Source: Gavia stellata (lineage: Eukaryota > Chordata > Aves > Gaviiformes > Gaviidae). From it: a stretch of DNA of 64,000 bases. This document shows, one piece after another, positions 1 to 10,674 of this stretch; position 1 is the first letter of the stretch; each line of letters opens with the position of its first letter. The notes beneath the pieces are model-generated. The model was not told the origin of the DNA. It ran no database searches and saw only the letters and a list, made by a program, of their open reading frames with translations. Location: NCBI RefSeq assembly GCF_030936135.1, contig NW_026776913.1, positions 1,860,001 through 1,924,000 on the forward strand. Direction: 5' to 3'. The translations under genes were made by a program, and so were the position numbers.

Positions 1-340
1 TCTTCAATGCCATCTGCTGTGGTATCTGCAGCTGCAGTGGTGTCTGACACAGACCGGTGATGTCTGTAATGGTATCTGCATCTGCCATGGCATCTCCAGT
101 GGCATCGATGCCAGTACCTTCAAAGGAATCTTCAAAGGCACCTGCATCTCCAATGGTGTCTGCATCTGCAATGGTATCTGCAATGGAACTGCATCCTCAA
201 TAGCATCTCCATCAGCAATTGCATCTGAAACTGTATTTCCATCTGCAGTGGCATCTGCACCAGCATTGGCAATGTTATCCACAATGGTATCTCCGTCCGC
301 AGTGATGGCTGCATTGGAGAGCTGTAGCTGACAGGACAGT
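1..340 (-). repeat. Degenerate 12/18-bp minisatellite, left inverted copy
   Basis: Tandem degenerate units built from short words such as GATGCAGATACC and CATTGCA (seen on the minus strand), with an apparent 6-bp base period and 12- or 18-bp higher units. Reverse-complemented, bases 1-150 match about 4,115-4,280 closely by eye, with one small gap. The array therefore occurs twice as an inverted pair around the CR1 block at 960-3,965. It runs off the window start. Reading frames stay open on both strands because of the 6-bp period, so they are not evidence of coding. Confidence 0.75.
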
Positions 341-958
341 TGCACACCCACCATTCCGGATGCAGATACCTTTGCAGATGCCGTGGCAGATTCTTTCCCA
401 CTGCAGATGCAGAGGCCATTGCAGATACTGATCCCGTTGCAGATATCCATAGCATCACACACCCCCATGCAGATACCAACACCATTACAGATGCACACAC
501 AGCACAGCGGGCATTATCCCCCCTCCTCAGCACCGCTCAGAACACATATACACAACACCGCGCTGCGTACGGGGTCTCAGGAAGAAGTGACCTCTTGCTG
601 GCCTCTGTCCTCTACTGGCCTCTGACTCTGGTTCCCACAGGCCCTGCCCTCCTCCTGCCTCCCCAAGGGGCCAAGGAGCTCAGAACTGGGAGAAAGCGGG
701 CACAACGCTGCTAAAGAAACCTTCTGCTGGGGATAAGCAAGTTGAGTCCTGCATGGAAAGGAGGCACGGTCATCTCTGTGAGGGCAAAAATACCCTACTG
801 ACCACTGCAACAGCCTCACTCACAGCCAATACTGCATTTGGTGGACAGGGACAAAAGAAATCCATTCACTGCCTCCAACACGGAAACAGCTTCAACATGG
901 ACCTGACTAGAGTTTTCCCCACCCTCTTGCAGAAGGGGATAAGGAGCCACCAAGAAAA
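341..958. other. Non-coding flank, partly shared with the window end
   Basis: No gene recognised. From about 553 to 958 this is the reverse complement of 63,598-64,000 with only scattered differences, so it forms the outermost visible part of the palindrome arms. The bases before about 553 have no partner in view because the right copy runs off the window. Confidence 0.7.
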
Positions 959-2217
959 TCACAGAATCACAGAATGAGAGGGGTTGCAAGGGACCTCTGG
1001 AGATCATCTAGTCCAACCCCCCCACCAGAGGAGGTTCACCTACAGCAGATTGCACAGGAATGCTTCCACGTGAGTTTTGAATATCTCCAGAGAAGAAGAC
1101 TCCAAAACCTCTCTGGGCAGATTGTTCCAGGGCTCTGACACCCTCAAAGGAAAGAAGTTCCTCCTCATGTTAAGATGGAACTTCCTATGACCATGTTTGT
1201 TCCCACTACCTCTTGACCTGTCACTGGGCACCACTGAAAAAAGACTGGCCCCATCCTCCTGGCACCCACCCCTTAACTATTTCTAAGCATTGATAAGATC
1301 CCCCTCAGTCTTCTCTTCTCCAGACTAGAAAGACCCAAGACCCTCAGTCTTTCCTCCTAAGAAAGATGTTCCACTCCCCTAATCATCTTCGTAGCCCTTT
1401 GCTGGACCCTCTCCAGCAGCTCCCTGTCCTTGAACTGGGGAGCCCAGAACAGGACACAGTTCTCCAGATGCGGCCTCACCAGGGCAGAGTAGAGGGGGAG
1501 GATAACCTCCCTCGTCCTGCTAGCCACAGTCTTCCGGATGCAGCCCAGAATGCCATTGGCCTTCTTGGCTACAAGGGCACATTGGTGGCTCGTGGTCATC
1601 CTGTTGTCCCCCAGGACTCCCAGGTCCCTTTCCACAGAGCTGCTCTCCAGCAGCTCAGCCCCTAACCTGTGCTGATGCAGGGGGTTATTCTACCCCCGGT
1701 GCAGTGCCCTACACTTGCCTTTGCTGAATTTCATCAGGTTCCTCTCTGCCCAACTCTCCAGCCTGTCCAGGTCACGCTGAATGGCAGCGCAGCCTTCCGC
1801 CGTATCCACCACTCCTCCCAGTTTTGTGCCTTCAGCAAACTTGCTGAGGGCACACTCTATCCCTTCATCCAGGTCATTGCTGAATATATTGAACAGGACT
1901 GGACCCAGTACTGACCCCTGGGGAACACCACTTGTGACAGACCTCCAACTAGACTCTGGGCCACTAATCACAGCCCTCGGAGCTCTGTCTATCAGCCAGT
2001 TCCAAATCCACCCCACTGTCCATTCCATCACACTTCCTAAGCTTGCCTCTGAGGATGATGTGGGAGACGGTGTCGAAAGCCTTGCTGAAGCCAAGGCAGA
2101 CAACATCCACTGCCCTCCCCGCATCTATCCATCCAGACATGTCATCGTAGGAGGCTATCAGATTGGTCAGACATTACTTTTCTTGGTGAATCCATGTTGA
2201 CTACTTCTGATAACCTT
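553..2217 (-). repeat. Outer palindrome arm, left
   Basis: Inverted near-copy of 62,340-64,000. Ends inside a CR1 at the [11 protein letters not shown] codons. Confidence 0.85.
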
Positions 2218-2262
2218 CTTTTCCTCCTGGTGCTTTGAGGTGACGCCCAGAACGAGCAGCAC
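960..2262 (-). mobile_element. CR1 LINE, 3' half of ORF2 (RT) and 3' end
   Basis: A 5'-truncated CR1 non-LTR retrotransposon on the minus strand. Translated pieces include [48 protein letters not shown] and [20 protein letters not shown], all standard parts of the CR1 reverse transcriptase C-terminal half. The 3' end near 960 carries the ATTCTGTG-type octamers. The frame is interrupted by several stops and shifts, so the copy is dead. Bases up to about 2,217 have an inverted near-copy at 62,340-63,597. At about 2,262 it abuts another CR1 segment head to head. Confidence 0.9.
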
Positions 2263-3965
2263 AGGGAATAAACACGAAGAATTGGAGATCTGTGTGCGGT
2301 CGCAGGGCCATGATCTCATTGCAATGACTGAGACATGGTGGGATAGCTCACATGACTGGAATGTTGTCATGGATGGCTGTGTTCTTTTTAGGAAAGATAG
2401 GCCAGCAAGGGGAGGTGGTGGAGTTGCTCTTTATGTGAGAGAGCAACTGGAATGTATCGAACTCTCCCTGGGGGCAGATGAAGAGCGAGTTGAGAGCTTG
2501 TGGGTAAGGATTAAGGGGCAGGCTGACATGAGAGATGCTGTTGTGGGTGTTGACTACAGCCCAGCTGATCAGGGTGGGGAAGCTGATGAGGCCTTCTACA
2601 GACAGCTGAGAGTCATCTCACCATCACAGGCCTCTGTTCTCCTGGGGGATTTCACCCACCCTACACAGCCAGGCATGTACAGTCCAGGAGGTTCCCCCAG
2701 TGTATTGATGATAACTTTTTGGCTCAGGTGGTGGAGGAGACAACAAGGAGAGGTGTTCTACTGGACCTAGGACTGACAAACAAAGAGGGACTGGTGAGGG
2801 ACATGAAGGTTGGGGGCAGCCTTGGCTGTAGGGATCATGAGAAGATAGAGTACCAGGTCATGTGCAGTATGCACAAAAGGACGAGAAGGATTGTGACCTT
2901 GGACTTGAGGAGGGCTACCTTTGATCTTCTCAAGAAACTGCTTGGAGAAATCCCATGGGTTAGGGCTCTAGAGGGTAGGGGGGCTCAAGAGAGCTGGATG
3001 ATCTTCATGTCCCACTTCCTCCAAGCTCAGGATCGGTGTATCCCTAAGAGCAGGAAATGAGGCAAGGGAAGCAGGAGACATGCATGGCTGATCAGGGAGC
3101 TGCTGAAAAAGCTCAAGTGGAAGAAGGAATTTTAGAGTCAATGGAAGAAGGGACTGACCGCTTGGGAAGATGTCAGGAATGCTGTCAGAGTACGCAGGGA
3201 TGGAAGGAGGAAAGCCAAGGCTTCCTTGGAATTCAACCTGGCAAGGGATGTCAAAGTCAAGAGGAAGGGTTCCTTCAAGTCCAGCGGAGGTGAAAGGAAA
3301 CCTGGAGAAAAGGTGGTCCCACTGTCGAATGAGGCAGGTGCCATGGTGAGAGATGATGCAGAGAAGGTGGAGTTCCCAAATGCCTTCTTTGCTTCAGTCT
3401 TTGCCTCTCCGGCCAGCCCTCAGGAGTCCCAGACTTTGGAGGTCACCGAGAAAGTGTGGAGGAAGGCAGACTTTCCCTTGGTAGAGGAGGATCAAGTCAG
3501 AGACCAATGAAGTAAACTGGACGTCCACAAGTCCATGGGTCCTGATGGGATGCAGCCGCAAGTGCTGAGGGAGCTGGCAGAAGTCCTTGGTGGGCCCCTC
3601 TCTATCATCTTGGAAAGGTCCTGGAGAAGAGGCGAGGTGCCTGAGGACTGGAGGAAAGCCAATGTCACTGCAGTCTTGAAAAAGGGCAGGAAGGAAGACG
3701 AGGGCAACTACAGGCCAGTCAGCCTCACCTCCATTTCTGGAAACAGGATGGAACAGCTGATTCTGGGCGTCATCTCAAAGCATCTGGAAAAATAGAAGGT
3801 TATCAGAAGTAGTCAACATGGATTCAGCAAGGGGAAGTCATGTCTGACCAATCTGATAGCCTTCTACAATGGCATGACTGCATGGATAGATGAGGGGAGG
3901 GCACTGGATATGGTCTACCTTGACTTCAGCAAGGCTTTAACATCTTCTCCCACATCATCCTCACA
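2263..3965 (+). mobile_element. CR1 LINE, endonuclease and N-terminal RT segment
   Basis: Plus-strand CR1 ORF2 starting inside the AP-endonuclease domain (DLIAMTETWWDSSHDWN near 2,310-2,360, then GGGGVALYVREQLE) and running through the linker and early RT (HKSMGPDGMQPQVLRELAEV near 3,530, [24 protein letters not shown]) to about 3,965. Stops and frameshifts break it, for example the TAG just before [10 protein letters not shown] near 3,793. It lacks its 5' end and all of the later RT. It lies head to head with the minus-strand CR1 and overlaps it in content by about 200 bp at clearly lower identity. Confidence 0.88.
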
Positions 3966-4375
3966 GCAGACTATTGCAGAGGAGGACACCACGGCAGATG
4001 TAGGTACCATTGCAGGTGGAGATACCATTACAGACCCCACCCAAAACGCCGATGTTGAGGAGATGCAGGTTCCTTTGGAGACACCATTGCAGGCGCAGAC
4101 ACTCCTGGAGATGCAGATACCATTGCAGATGCCATTGAAGATTCCTTTGAAGGTACTGGCATCGATGCCACTGGAGATGCCATTGCAGATGCAGATACGA
4201 TTACAGACACCACTGGACATGAAGGTGCTGTGTCAGACACCATTGCAGCTGCAGATACCACAGCAGATGGCATTGAAGATGCAAGTCCAATTTCAGATGC
4301 AACTGCCGATGGAGACGCCCTTGAAGATGCTGATACCATTGCAGGTACCAATGGAGGAGCAGATACTACATGGCC
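3966..4375 (+). repeat. Degenerate 12/18-bp minisatellite, right inverted copy
   Basis: Same word set as bases 1-340 but on the plus strand (GATACCATTGCAGATGCAGA-like units). It begins right where the CR1 stops. The 4,115-4,280 stretch pairs with 1-150 as an inverted repeat. The CR1 reading frame continues into the array for many codons, which is a by-product of the 6-bp period. Confidence 0.75.
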
Positions 4376-5690
4376 AGATATGTAGAAAGCTTGTGCTTAT
4401 TAGGCCAGGACACCTGCTAAAGCAGACACACATCTTGCTGACTCCACACAGCTAGAGAATATATCACAGTTCTTGGTGTGCATGCACAGCCTACGCTCCC
4501 CACTTCCTAGAGAGAAACCCTTGGAGACCGACCCCTTGCTGAAGCCTCGACCATGGGCAGAAACTCAACTGTGCCTGGTAATCCCCTGCTGCTCCCCTGC
4601 AAGGTCCCGGGGCTTCCCCTTACTGGAGGGGTCATGAGTAGATTCAGCTACTGCAATTGAATGATCATGCTTTTACTCATGCTTTTTGTCTTTGTCTTCT
4701 TGAAAGTGGATCTGCAAACCCGGTTCCAATGTCACATAATGAAGACTTCCGATGGGATTTTGAGGAAAGGACCAAAGGCAGGGAAAGGGAGGACTCGAGG
4801 TTGTTTGGGGATGAAGTAGGGCTAAAAATAGCTAGTCACGATGAAGGAGGTTGCTGGTAAGTACACTTGTCCTGCCATGCCCTGCAACTGATGGCCCCAG
4901 CCTGTCCTGCCTTCTTGTTAAACTCCATTTCACTACTTGCTGGGGTGAGGGGGATCTGTGCCCTTTGTGCGTGTGGAGGTGTGAGTGCCAGCCCCTGGAG
5001 GGGGGACCACAAGTCAGAGGGGCTCACGTGCCCAAGGTGTAGCCACTGGAGAGACCCGAGTGCATGCATATCATGTGGATGTTCGTGTCAGTGTGTGTAA
5101 CTGCTAGAGAACATCAGGCTGGAGTAGCCAGTGAGTAGGCTAAGGGGCCTGGGAGCCAGGTACCAGAGAGACCTTAAGTCTGGACTGCATGCCAGAAAGA
5201 GCCAGGGCTCTGGGAGTTGACTCCTGGAGGGAGCAGGAGGTCCAAAGCATCGCCTGGAGAAACTGTGGGGTCTCGGGGCTCTGGTACTGGTTAGGCCATA
5301 GGTGTGGACCAGGAGGGGAAGTGGTCCTTTACATGCCCCGGCAAGTACCTCAGATACAGCTCTCGAGGTGGCACTGGCTGCTTATGGTCAGACCCCAGAG
5401 CTCTGCCTGAAAACCTGGGAACTGCTCTCAATACTTTAAAAAAAGAAAGATAAAGAAAAAGCAGCACCTTTTTACCAGCTGCAATGTTTCAGTACTTTCA
5501 ATAAAACGTCACTGTAATTCCAATCCTGCCAAAATGGGACTTTTGAGACTGTGTATTTATTGCGGGAGAAGAAATCCTGATCTTGCCCTGTGCTTGCATT
5601 GCCAGTACTCTGTCTATCATGCTGCGTATTTAATCTCCCTAACCTTCCAGGTGTTTCTACCTGTCCTGATCAAACTCCCCACGTCGGAAT
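4376..5690. other. Unassigned intergenic DNA with one AATAAA
   Basis: No recognisable gene. The stretch from about 4,860 to 5,510 is moderately GC-rich and ends in an A-rich tract followed by AATAAA at 5,500-5,505. This could be the 3' part of an old LTR or a transcript end, but I cannot name a family. No matching copy was noticed elsewhere in the window. Confidence 0.4.
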
Positions 5691-7340
5691 TCATCTCTTC
5701 AGAAAACGATCTGGACATACGCACTTTCCATGGTGATCCAGAGGTTTTCCTCCTCTTACTCTTTGATCATTCAGATCCCTCTCACCTATCACCCTGCTTT
5801 GAGCTCCAGGGAGGTAAAGCGTCATTGTCTTTCAGTACTCTCCCTCATAGTCCCTATAGGCAACTCTTCAGTTGGGGTGGTGAACCTCATTGGAAGCTGC
5901 CAAAAGTAACCATACAGCTGAGAATTGTGTTTATTGTGGATTAAGTTCTCTTGTGTTTTACTTTTTCTTCTTTTTTCTTTCCCCCAATTAAAGAACCCTG
6001 TTTCCATGCAGTTCTCCACGGAGAGCAGGTAGGAATTGCTGCAAAGCAGCTGTAATATTCAGGTGCAGACTTTGGTGGAGAAGTCTGATGTAAAGAAAAG
6101 TGAAGCAAGTCCCCGGTGGCCAACGAGAGCAATGGCAGGGTTGGAGAGGTGAGGAGCAAGGCTGTCCATACCGTGTCTGGCCTCAAGGGACTGCTTTTCC
6201 TACCTGTGCACACCTCTTTAGGAGACATTCTGCATCCATATCAACTGGAGAATTCTCCTATCACATCTTCAGATTGCTCATTGAAAAGGTTGAGCTAGCT
6301 ATGCTACTTCAGGGTAGGTGCCTACCTCTCTAATTGGCTATACAAATGTTAAAGACCTGAAGAAAACTATAGAAGAGGCATAGCTCGTTAGCGCTTTCTG
6401 CATTTTAATGAGCCCCATGGTGTATGTAGTGCTGAGTCCAGGAGCCTCAGGTACTGAGAAGAGACTGAACAATCCCCTCAAGGAGACAAAGGCAGAAGAA
6501 AAACCTAAACTACTCTGAAGCATTACTGGGCCCCACTGAGGGCCATTACTGACAAAGCCTCCCCAGGGACTTGTTAGAGCCGATAATTGGAGGCTGTGAT
6601 TGCAGGTAGGCAAAGGCACTGTGCAGGTGGCTCTGATGCTGACAAAGCCCTTGGATTGTTACATGGAGCACAAAGGCCAAGCCCTGACCCCCGGCCCATG
6701 GGAAGGGGGATCCTGTCCCTCACACGTGGGTCAGGGCCCTTCCTGGGGCAGTGGATGTGGGGTCTGCAATGCCCAGTGCAGGACAATGGAACAACACTCC
6801 CAGCTTCCCCATGGGGTTGCAAGGAGGAAATGAGGCTCCAGTGCCATGAGGACAACATGTCTTCTCACAGCCCTTGGTGGCACAGACAACTGCCATAGCC
6901 CAGAGGACAAAGACCTGGGTTCTGTTCGTGTCTTCCAGCCTGGCCAGTGCCCTTGGCAGTTTCCATCGCAGGCTGTCCCACACCTGCCCCTGTTTTCCTG
7001 CAGGCTGTAGACATCCATCTTGCTTCTCCACCTTGCTCTCCCCTGGACATTTCTCTGCCTTCACTGACATCTCACCACCCTCACTAGCCGTTCGTTGAAA
7101 CACAAAGCCACGGTCTGATCACCAGCTCTCACTGGGTGACCTCTTGCACCACAGCCCTACCCTTCGAGTGATATTTCTTCTTCCTCATGTCCAGGCTCCA
7201 CTTTCCAAGCTGCACTTTGTAGCAGCTTTCCTCTCTCCTGCTTTTTCCCACCTCCAAGGAAAGCTCAAAATTCTCAGAAAGCACCTTCCAAGCAGGCAAC
7301 CTAACTCATCAGCCTTCTTGTGGCCTTTCACCTGAGCTGA
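5690..7340 (+). repeat. Flank-repeat family, copy 1
   Basis: Non-coding segment with direct-orientation relatives at 24,300-25,440 (matching roughly 5,690-6,720), 29,457-30,400 (matching roughly 6,395-7,330) and 44,171-44,400. Shared landmarks include CTCCCCAGGG near 6,560, the GTCCCTCAC block near 6,715 and TTCGAGTGA near 7,160. At the third copy the block leads into an OR pseudogene of a second type, so it is probably the upstream flank of that gene type, here left without its gene. The match to the other copies fades after about 7,340. Confidence 0.65.
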
Positions 7341-7589
7341 CAAAAGTAACCTTACCGTGATCTTCTAAACCACGTGCCTTTTCCCTGGCCTTTCAGCTTC
7401 TTGGATAGGCACAAACGAGCCCTATGCCTGCTGCTGTCCCATCAGGTACTCAGGCAGAAGGCACATGCCAACCCATATCCATGCCCTCTTCCTGGATGGG
7501 GCTCCACCATGTGGGGGGATAATAAGGACATTCAAGAGTCTTGGCCCAAATGCTAATCACTGAGGGATTCTGGGTATGACTGCCTTCTA

Positions 7590-8010
7590 AAAAGACTTTG
7601 TACTGCTGATGACATTTGGGCCTCACCATCCAGCCAACTTCCCACCCACCCTACCATCCACTTCTTCAGCCTCGACAGCATCAATCCGGCTCTAAGGAGA
7701 CTCTGGGAGATGATGTCAAAGGCCTTGCAAAAGGCCAAGTACACAACGTGCCCTCGTTTCCCCTAACCATTCTGGTTCAGCAATGCCTTTCTTGTCCTTC
7801 AAGGGCCTGGAGATGGCTGCAGGACGACTTGCCCCATGTCCTCCTAGAGTCTGAGGTAGGCAGGCCACTTGCAATTCTGTCAATCCGCATCCCTGCCGTT
7901 CTTGAAGAGGGGTTTGACGTCTGCTTTTTCCAAGGACCACAGAACCTCCATGATTGCTCCGGCACTTTTGAGGTCACAATCCAGAATCACAGGCAAGGGT
8001 GACGTAGCAG
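7590..8010 (-). mobile_element. Old CR1-like LINE fragment (early RT)
   Basis: Minus-strand translation shows LEKADVKPLFKNGRDAD near 7,890-7,940 and VYLAFCKAFDIISQSLL followed by WVGSWLDG near 7,630-7,745. These are degraded forms of the CR1 RT segments with consensus KANVTPVFKKG and [14 protein letters not shown]. Many stops and gaps show it is much older than the other CR1 copies. Ends are approximate. Confidence 0.7.
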
Positions 8011-9560
8011 TCAGGAGCACTTGCAATGAGCCTGTCCAAGGCAGCTGAGATGAATGTAGCTGGGAAAATGGAAATTTGTTCTTGGAGTCACACACAGAAA
8101 TGTCGGAGCTCTGCCAGGTGCCCATGTCTCAGCTGGTCTCTTGCAATCCTCGTACACACAAGGGTGATCAGAGAGTGGAGTCCTTGCCTTGCACGTGCAG
8201 AGGCAGTGCACTGCAGCAGTCACAGTGTCAATCTGACCTCCTGCTGCTGCTCCCAGAGGCTGGGAGGCACCTCAGCCCTGCGGTGTATCGCCCTGCTCTG
8301 CACTCGTCTGAGATGCTCCACGGCATGAGGAATGGACACGGGGACGTCCGTTCAATGAAGCACATCCCAGTGCTGCATCCAGGTGCTTTCCCAGGGGATG
8401 TTACTCTCAAAGTGAGAAGTGACCTTGAGACACTGTCTGCCCCACAGGCCTTCATGGCACCCCCAGGAAGAGCTGATGGCATTTGTGCTCACTCGGGTTC
8501 ATCTCCCCACACGCACACCATGTGCATGCTTACGTCTCGTCTGTACAATGCAAACCTGGACTTCTGACCTGGTCATTCGGTGTCCCTCTGTGGAGGGACA
8601 AGCAACCTCTCCGAGCTGGGCTGAGAGGCCATTGTGGAAATGGTGGTGGTTATTGGCTGGTGTGTGACGACTGCCCTGGGGCAGCTGCCCGGGGTGTCCA
8701 GCGAACACGGGCACAGGCCAGACCCTGCTCTGCTGGTCCTCCATGTCTCTCGCAGGAGCCCGGCTGTGCGAGGACCCTGCTGTGTGCCCCCACCCTGCCC
8801 ACTCCCACACTTGAGCTGTTCACTGGAGTTCTCCTCTCCGGGGCACTTGCCATCCCAGCCATCCCAGCCCCTCTCTGAATCTTGCCACCTCCCTGCCCTC
8901 TCCCCAGCCAAGCCCAGCAGAGCAGCCCTGGTGGGACTGGTCCCACAGCAGGAAATGGAGGCCAGTGAGAATGTCCATCCAGCCGGCACGCTGAGGAGAT
9001 CTCCGCTGCAGGCAGCTTGCAGCCCCAGGTGCCAAACTTGCTCCCCAGGATGGCATGAGAGAATTGGCCCAGGGGATCCTCAGGAAGGTCCTTTTGCCCC
9101 ATGGACAGGGCAGACTGCCCCCAGCTGCCACCCTCAGCAAAGGGTTTCTCTTTCCATGTCTCCCCCGCACACACACAGTGCCCTGCTCTTCTCCTCGCAC
9201 TGGCCAGTCACCCCTGCACCCCCTCCCCAGGCTCCCCACAGCCTCCGAGCTGGCGGCGTTGCTCTGAAGAGCAAGCAGGCTGTGGTTCCCAGGGCCATGG
9301 GGTGAGTCCACAGGGTCATGCTGGTCATGCTGGGAGGCAGACCCAGCTCCCGGTGACTACTGCCCCCTTCACCTCAGCACACAGACACTGCCCCACGTCT
9401 CCAGAGAAGATCTCAAAGAAAGGATCTCAGGCAAACCACCCTGAGCAGGGTCCTTTATTTTGTTTAAACACACAGCTCCCAATTTATACAAAGTCTCTGG
9501 GTCACACAGGACAGGCAGATACTGAAATAGAAATAGGATGAAGAATGACTTCCTTTTTGT
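8011..9560. other. Unassigned GC-rich DNA 3' of OR1
   Basis: Several open frames occur on both strands between about 8,480 and 9,310, but they lack recognisable domains and overlap one another, as expected for GC-rich sequence with few stops. The right arm has unrelated sequence at the matching position (60,400-62,090). No gene is supported. Confidence 0.45.
9454..9459 (-). promoter_or_regulatory. Possible poly(A) signal for OR1
   Basis: TTTATT on the plus strand reads AATAAA in the sense of OR1, about 110 bases past its stop. The 3' region of OR1 is not homologous to that of OR3 and OR4, so this signal is not supported by conservation. Confidence 0.35.
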
Positions 9561-9568
9561 GGACAGCA

Positions 9569-10621
9569 TTAATACAACCAAGAAAAGCTAAAAACCAAAG
9601 AAACCAAACCAAACAACCTACCAAAGAGAGTCTGGGCATGTAATGAGTTATGTGACAAGTGATATGCAGAAGAAGATGGGCAGTTCATTGCCGCTTGGGA
9701 AAAGCAACCAGTCATGAGTTTCCTTAGGGCATCCTTGAGCTCCTTATTCCTCATGCTGTAGATGAGGGGGTTCACTGCTGGAGGCACCACCGAGTACAGA
9801 ACTGCCATCACCAGGTCCAGGGATGGGGAGGAGATGGAGGGGGGCTTTAGGTGGGCAAACATGATAGTGCTGATGAACAGGGAGACCACAGCTAGGTGAG
9901 GGAGGCACGTGGAAATGGCTTTGTGCCGTCCCTGCTCTGAGGGGATCCTCAGCACGGTCCTCAAGATCTGCACATAGGACAGCACAATGAAAACAAAACA
10001 CCCAAAACTGAAACAAGCACTAACCACAATAAACCCAACTTCCCTGAGGTAGGCGTCTGAGCAGGAGAGCTTGAGGATCTGTGGAATTTCACAGAAGAAC
10101 TGGTCCAAGGCATTACCTTGGCAGAGAGGTAGTGAAAATGTATTGGCTGTGTGCAGCACAGCATAGAAAAAAATACTGCCCCAGGCAGCTGCTGCCATGT
10201 GGACACAAGCTCTGCTGCCCAGGAGGGTCCCATAGTGCAGGGGTTTGCAGATGGCAATGTAGCGGTCGTAGGCCATGATGGTGAGAAGATAAAACTCTGC
10301 TGACATGAAAAGGACAAACAGAAAGACTTGAGCAGCACATCCTGCAAAGGAGATGGCCCTGGTGTCCCAGAGGGAATTGGCCATGGCTTTGGGGACAGTG
10401 GTGGAGATGGAGCCCAGGTCGATGACAGAAAGGTTGAGAAGGAAGAAGTACATGGGGGTGTGGAGGTGGTGGTCGCAGACTATGGCGGTGATGATGAGGC
10501 CATTGCCCAGGAGGGCAGCCAGGTAGATGCCCAGGAAGAGGCAGAAGTGCAAGAGCTGCAGCTCCCGCGTATCTGCGAATGCCAGGAGGAGGAACTGGGT
10601 GATGGAGCTGCTGTTGGACAT
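9569..10621 (-). CDS. Olfactory receptor, OR14-like (gamma-c), OR1
   Basis: A seven-transmembrane odorant receptor of class A GPCR type, expected in the cilia of olfactory neurons and coupled to Golf. It has an N-terminal NSS glycosylation site (residues 3-5), PMYFFLLNLS after TM1, MAYDRYIAIC at the end of TM3, SYVQIL in TM5, KAISTCLPHL in TM6 and PAVNPLIYSMRN in TM7. The start at MSNSSSITQF is chosen because all four paralogues share it. The open frame upstream runs through a pyrimidine tract and AG and is probably intronic. At 350 residues it is about 39 longer than its 311-residue paralogues. The extra C-terminal tail (…LFGRLFGLVSLVFSFSWLY) comes from sequence not homologous to the other copies, because the arm homology stops at this gene's 3' end. 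The ligand is unknown. Confidence 0.93.
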   Translation of the reverse strand: MSNSSSITQFLLLAFADTRELQLLHFCLFLGIYLAALLGNGLIITAIVCDHHLHTPMYFFLLNLSVIDLGSISTTVPKAMANSLWDTRAISFAGCAAQVFLFVLFMSAEFYLLTIMAYDRYIAICKPLHYGTLLGSRACVHMAAAAWGSIFFYAVLHTANTFSLPLCQGNALDQFFCEIPQILKLSCSDAYLREVGFIVVSACFSFGCFVFIVLSYVQILRTVLRIPSEQGRHKAISTCLPHLAVVSLFISTIMFAHLKPPSISSPSLDLVMAVLYSVVPPAVNPLIYSMRNKELKDALRKLMTGCFSQAAMNCPSSSAYHLSHNSLHAQTLFGRLFGLVSLVFSFSWLY

Positions 10622-10645
10622 TTTCTGTCTCTTGGTCTGGGGGCT

Positions 10646-10674
10646 CTGTCCAAAAAAGGAAAAAACAGGAAAAA
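10646..10674 (-). promoter_or_regulatory. Splice acceptor before the OR1 coding exon
   Basis: In the sense of OR1 a long T-rich tract is followed by GGACAG, 24 bases before the ATG. The same arrangement precedes OR2, OR3 and OR4. OR genes commonly have a non-coding 5' exon spliced to a single coding exon. Confidence 0.7.

Noticed and set aside
4-498. 164-codon frame over the first minisatellite
   Set aside because: A 6-bp-period tandem repeat stays open by construction.
2263-3965. Functional reverse transcriptase or endonuclease gene
   Set aside because: Clear CR1 match with several stops and shifts, missing both ends.
8480-9310. Cluster of open frames of 100-220 codons 3' of OR1
   Set aside because: GC-rich, low-stop sequence with overlapping frames in several phases, no start context or domain, and no counterpart in the right arm.
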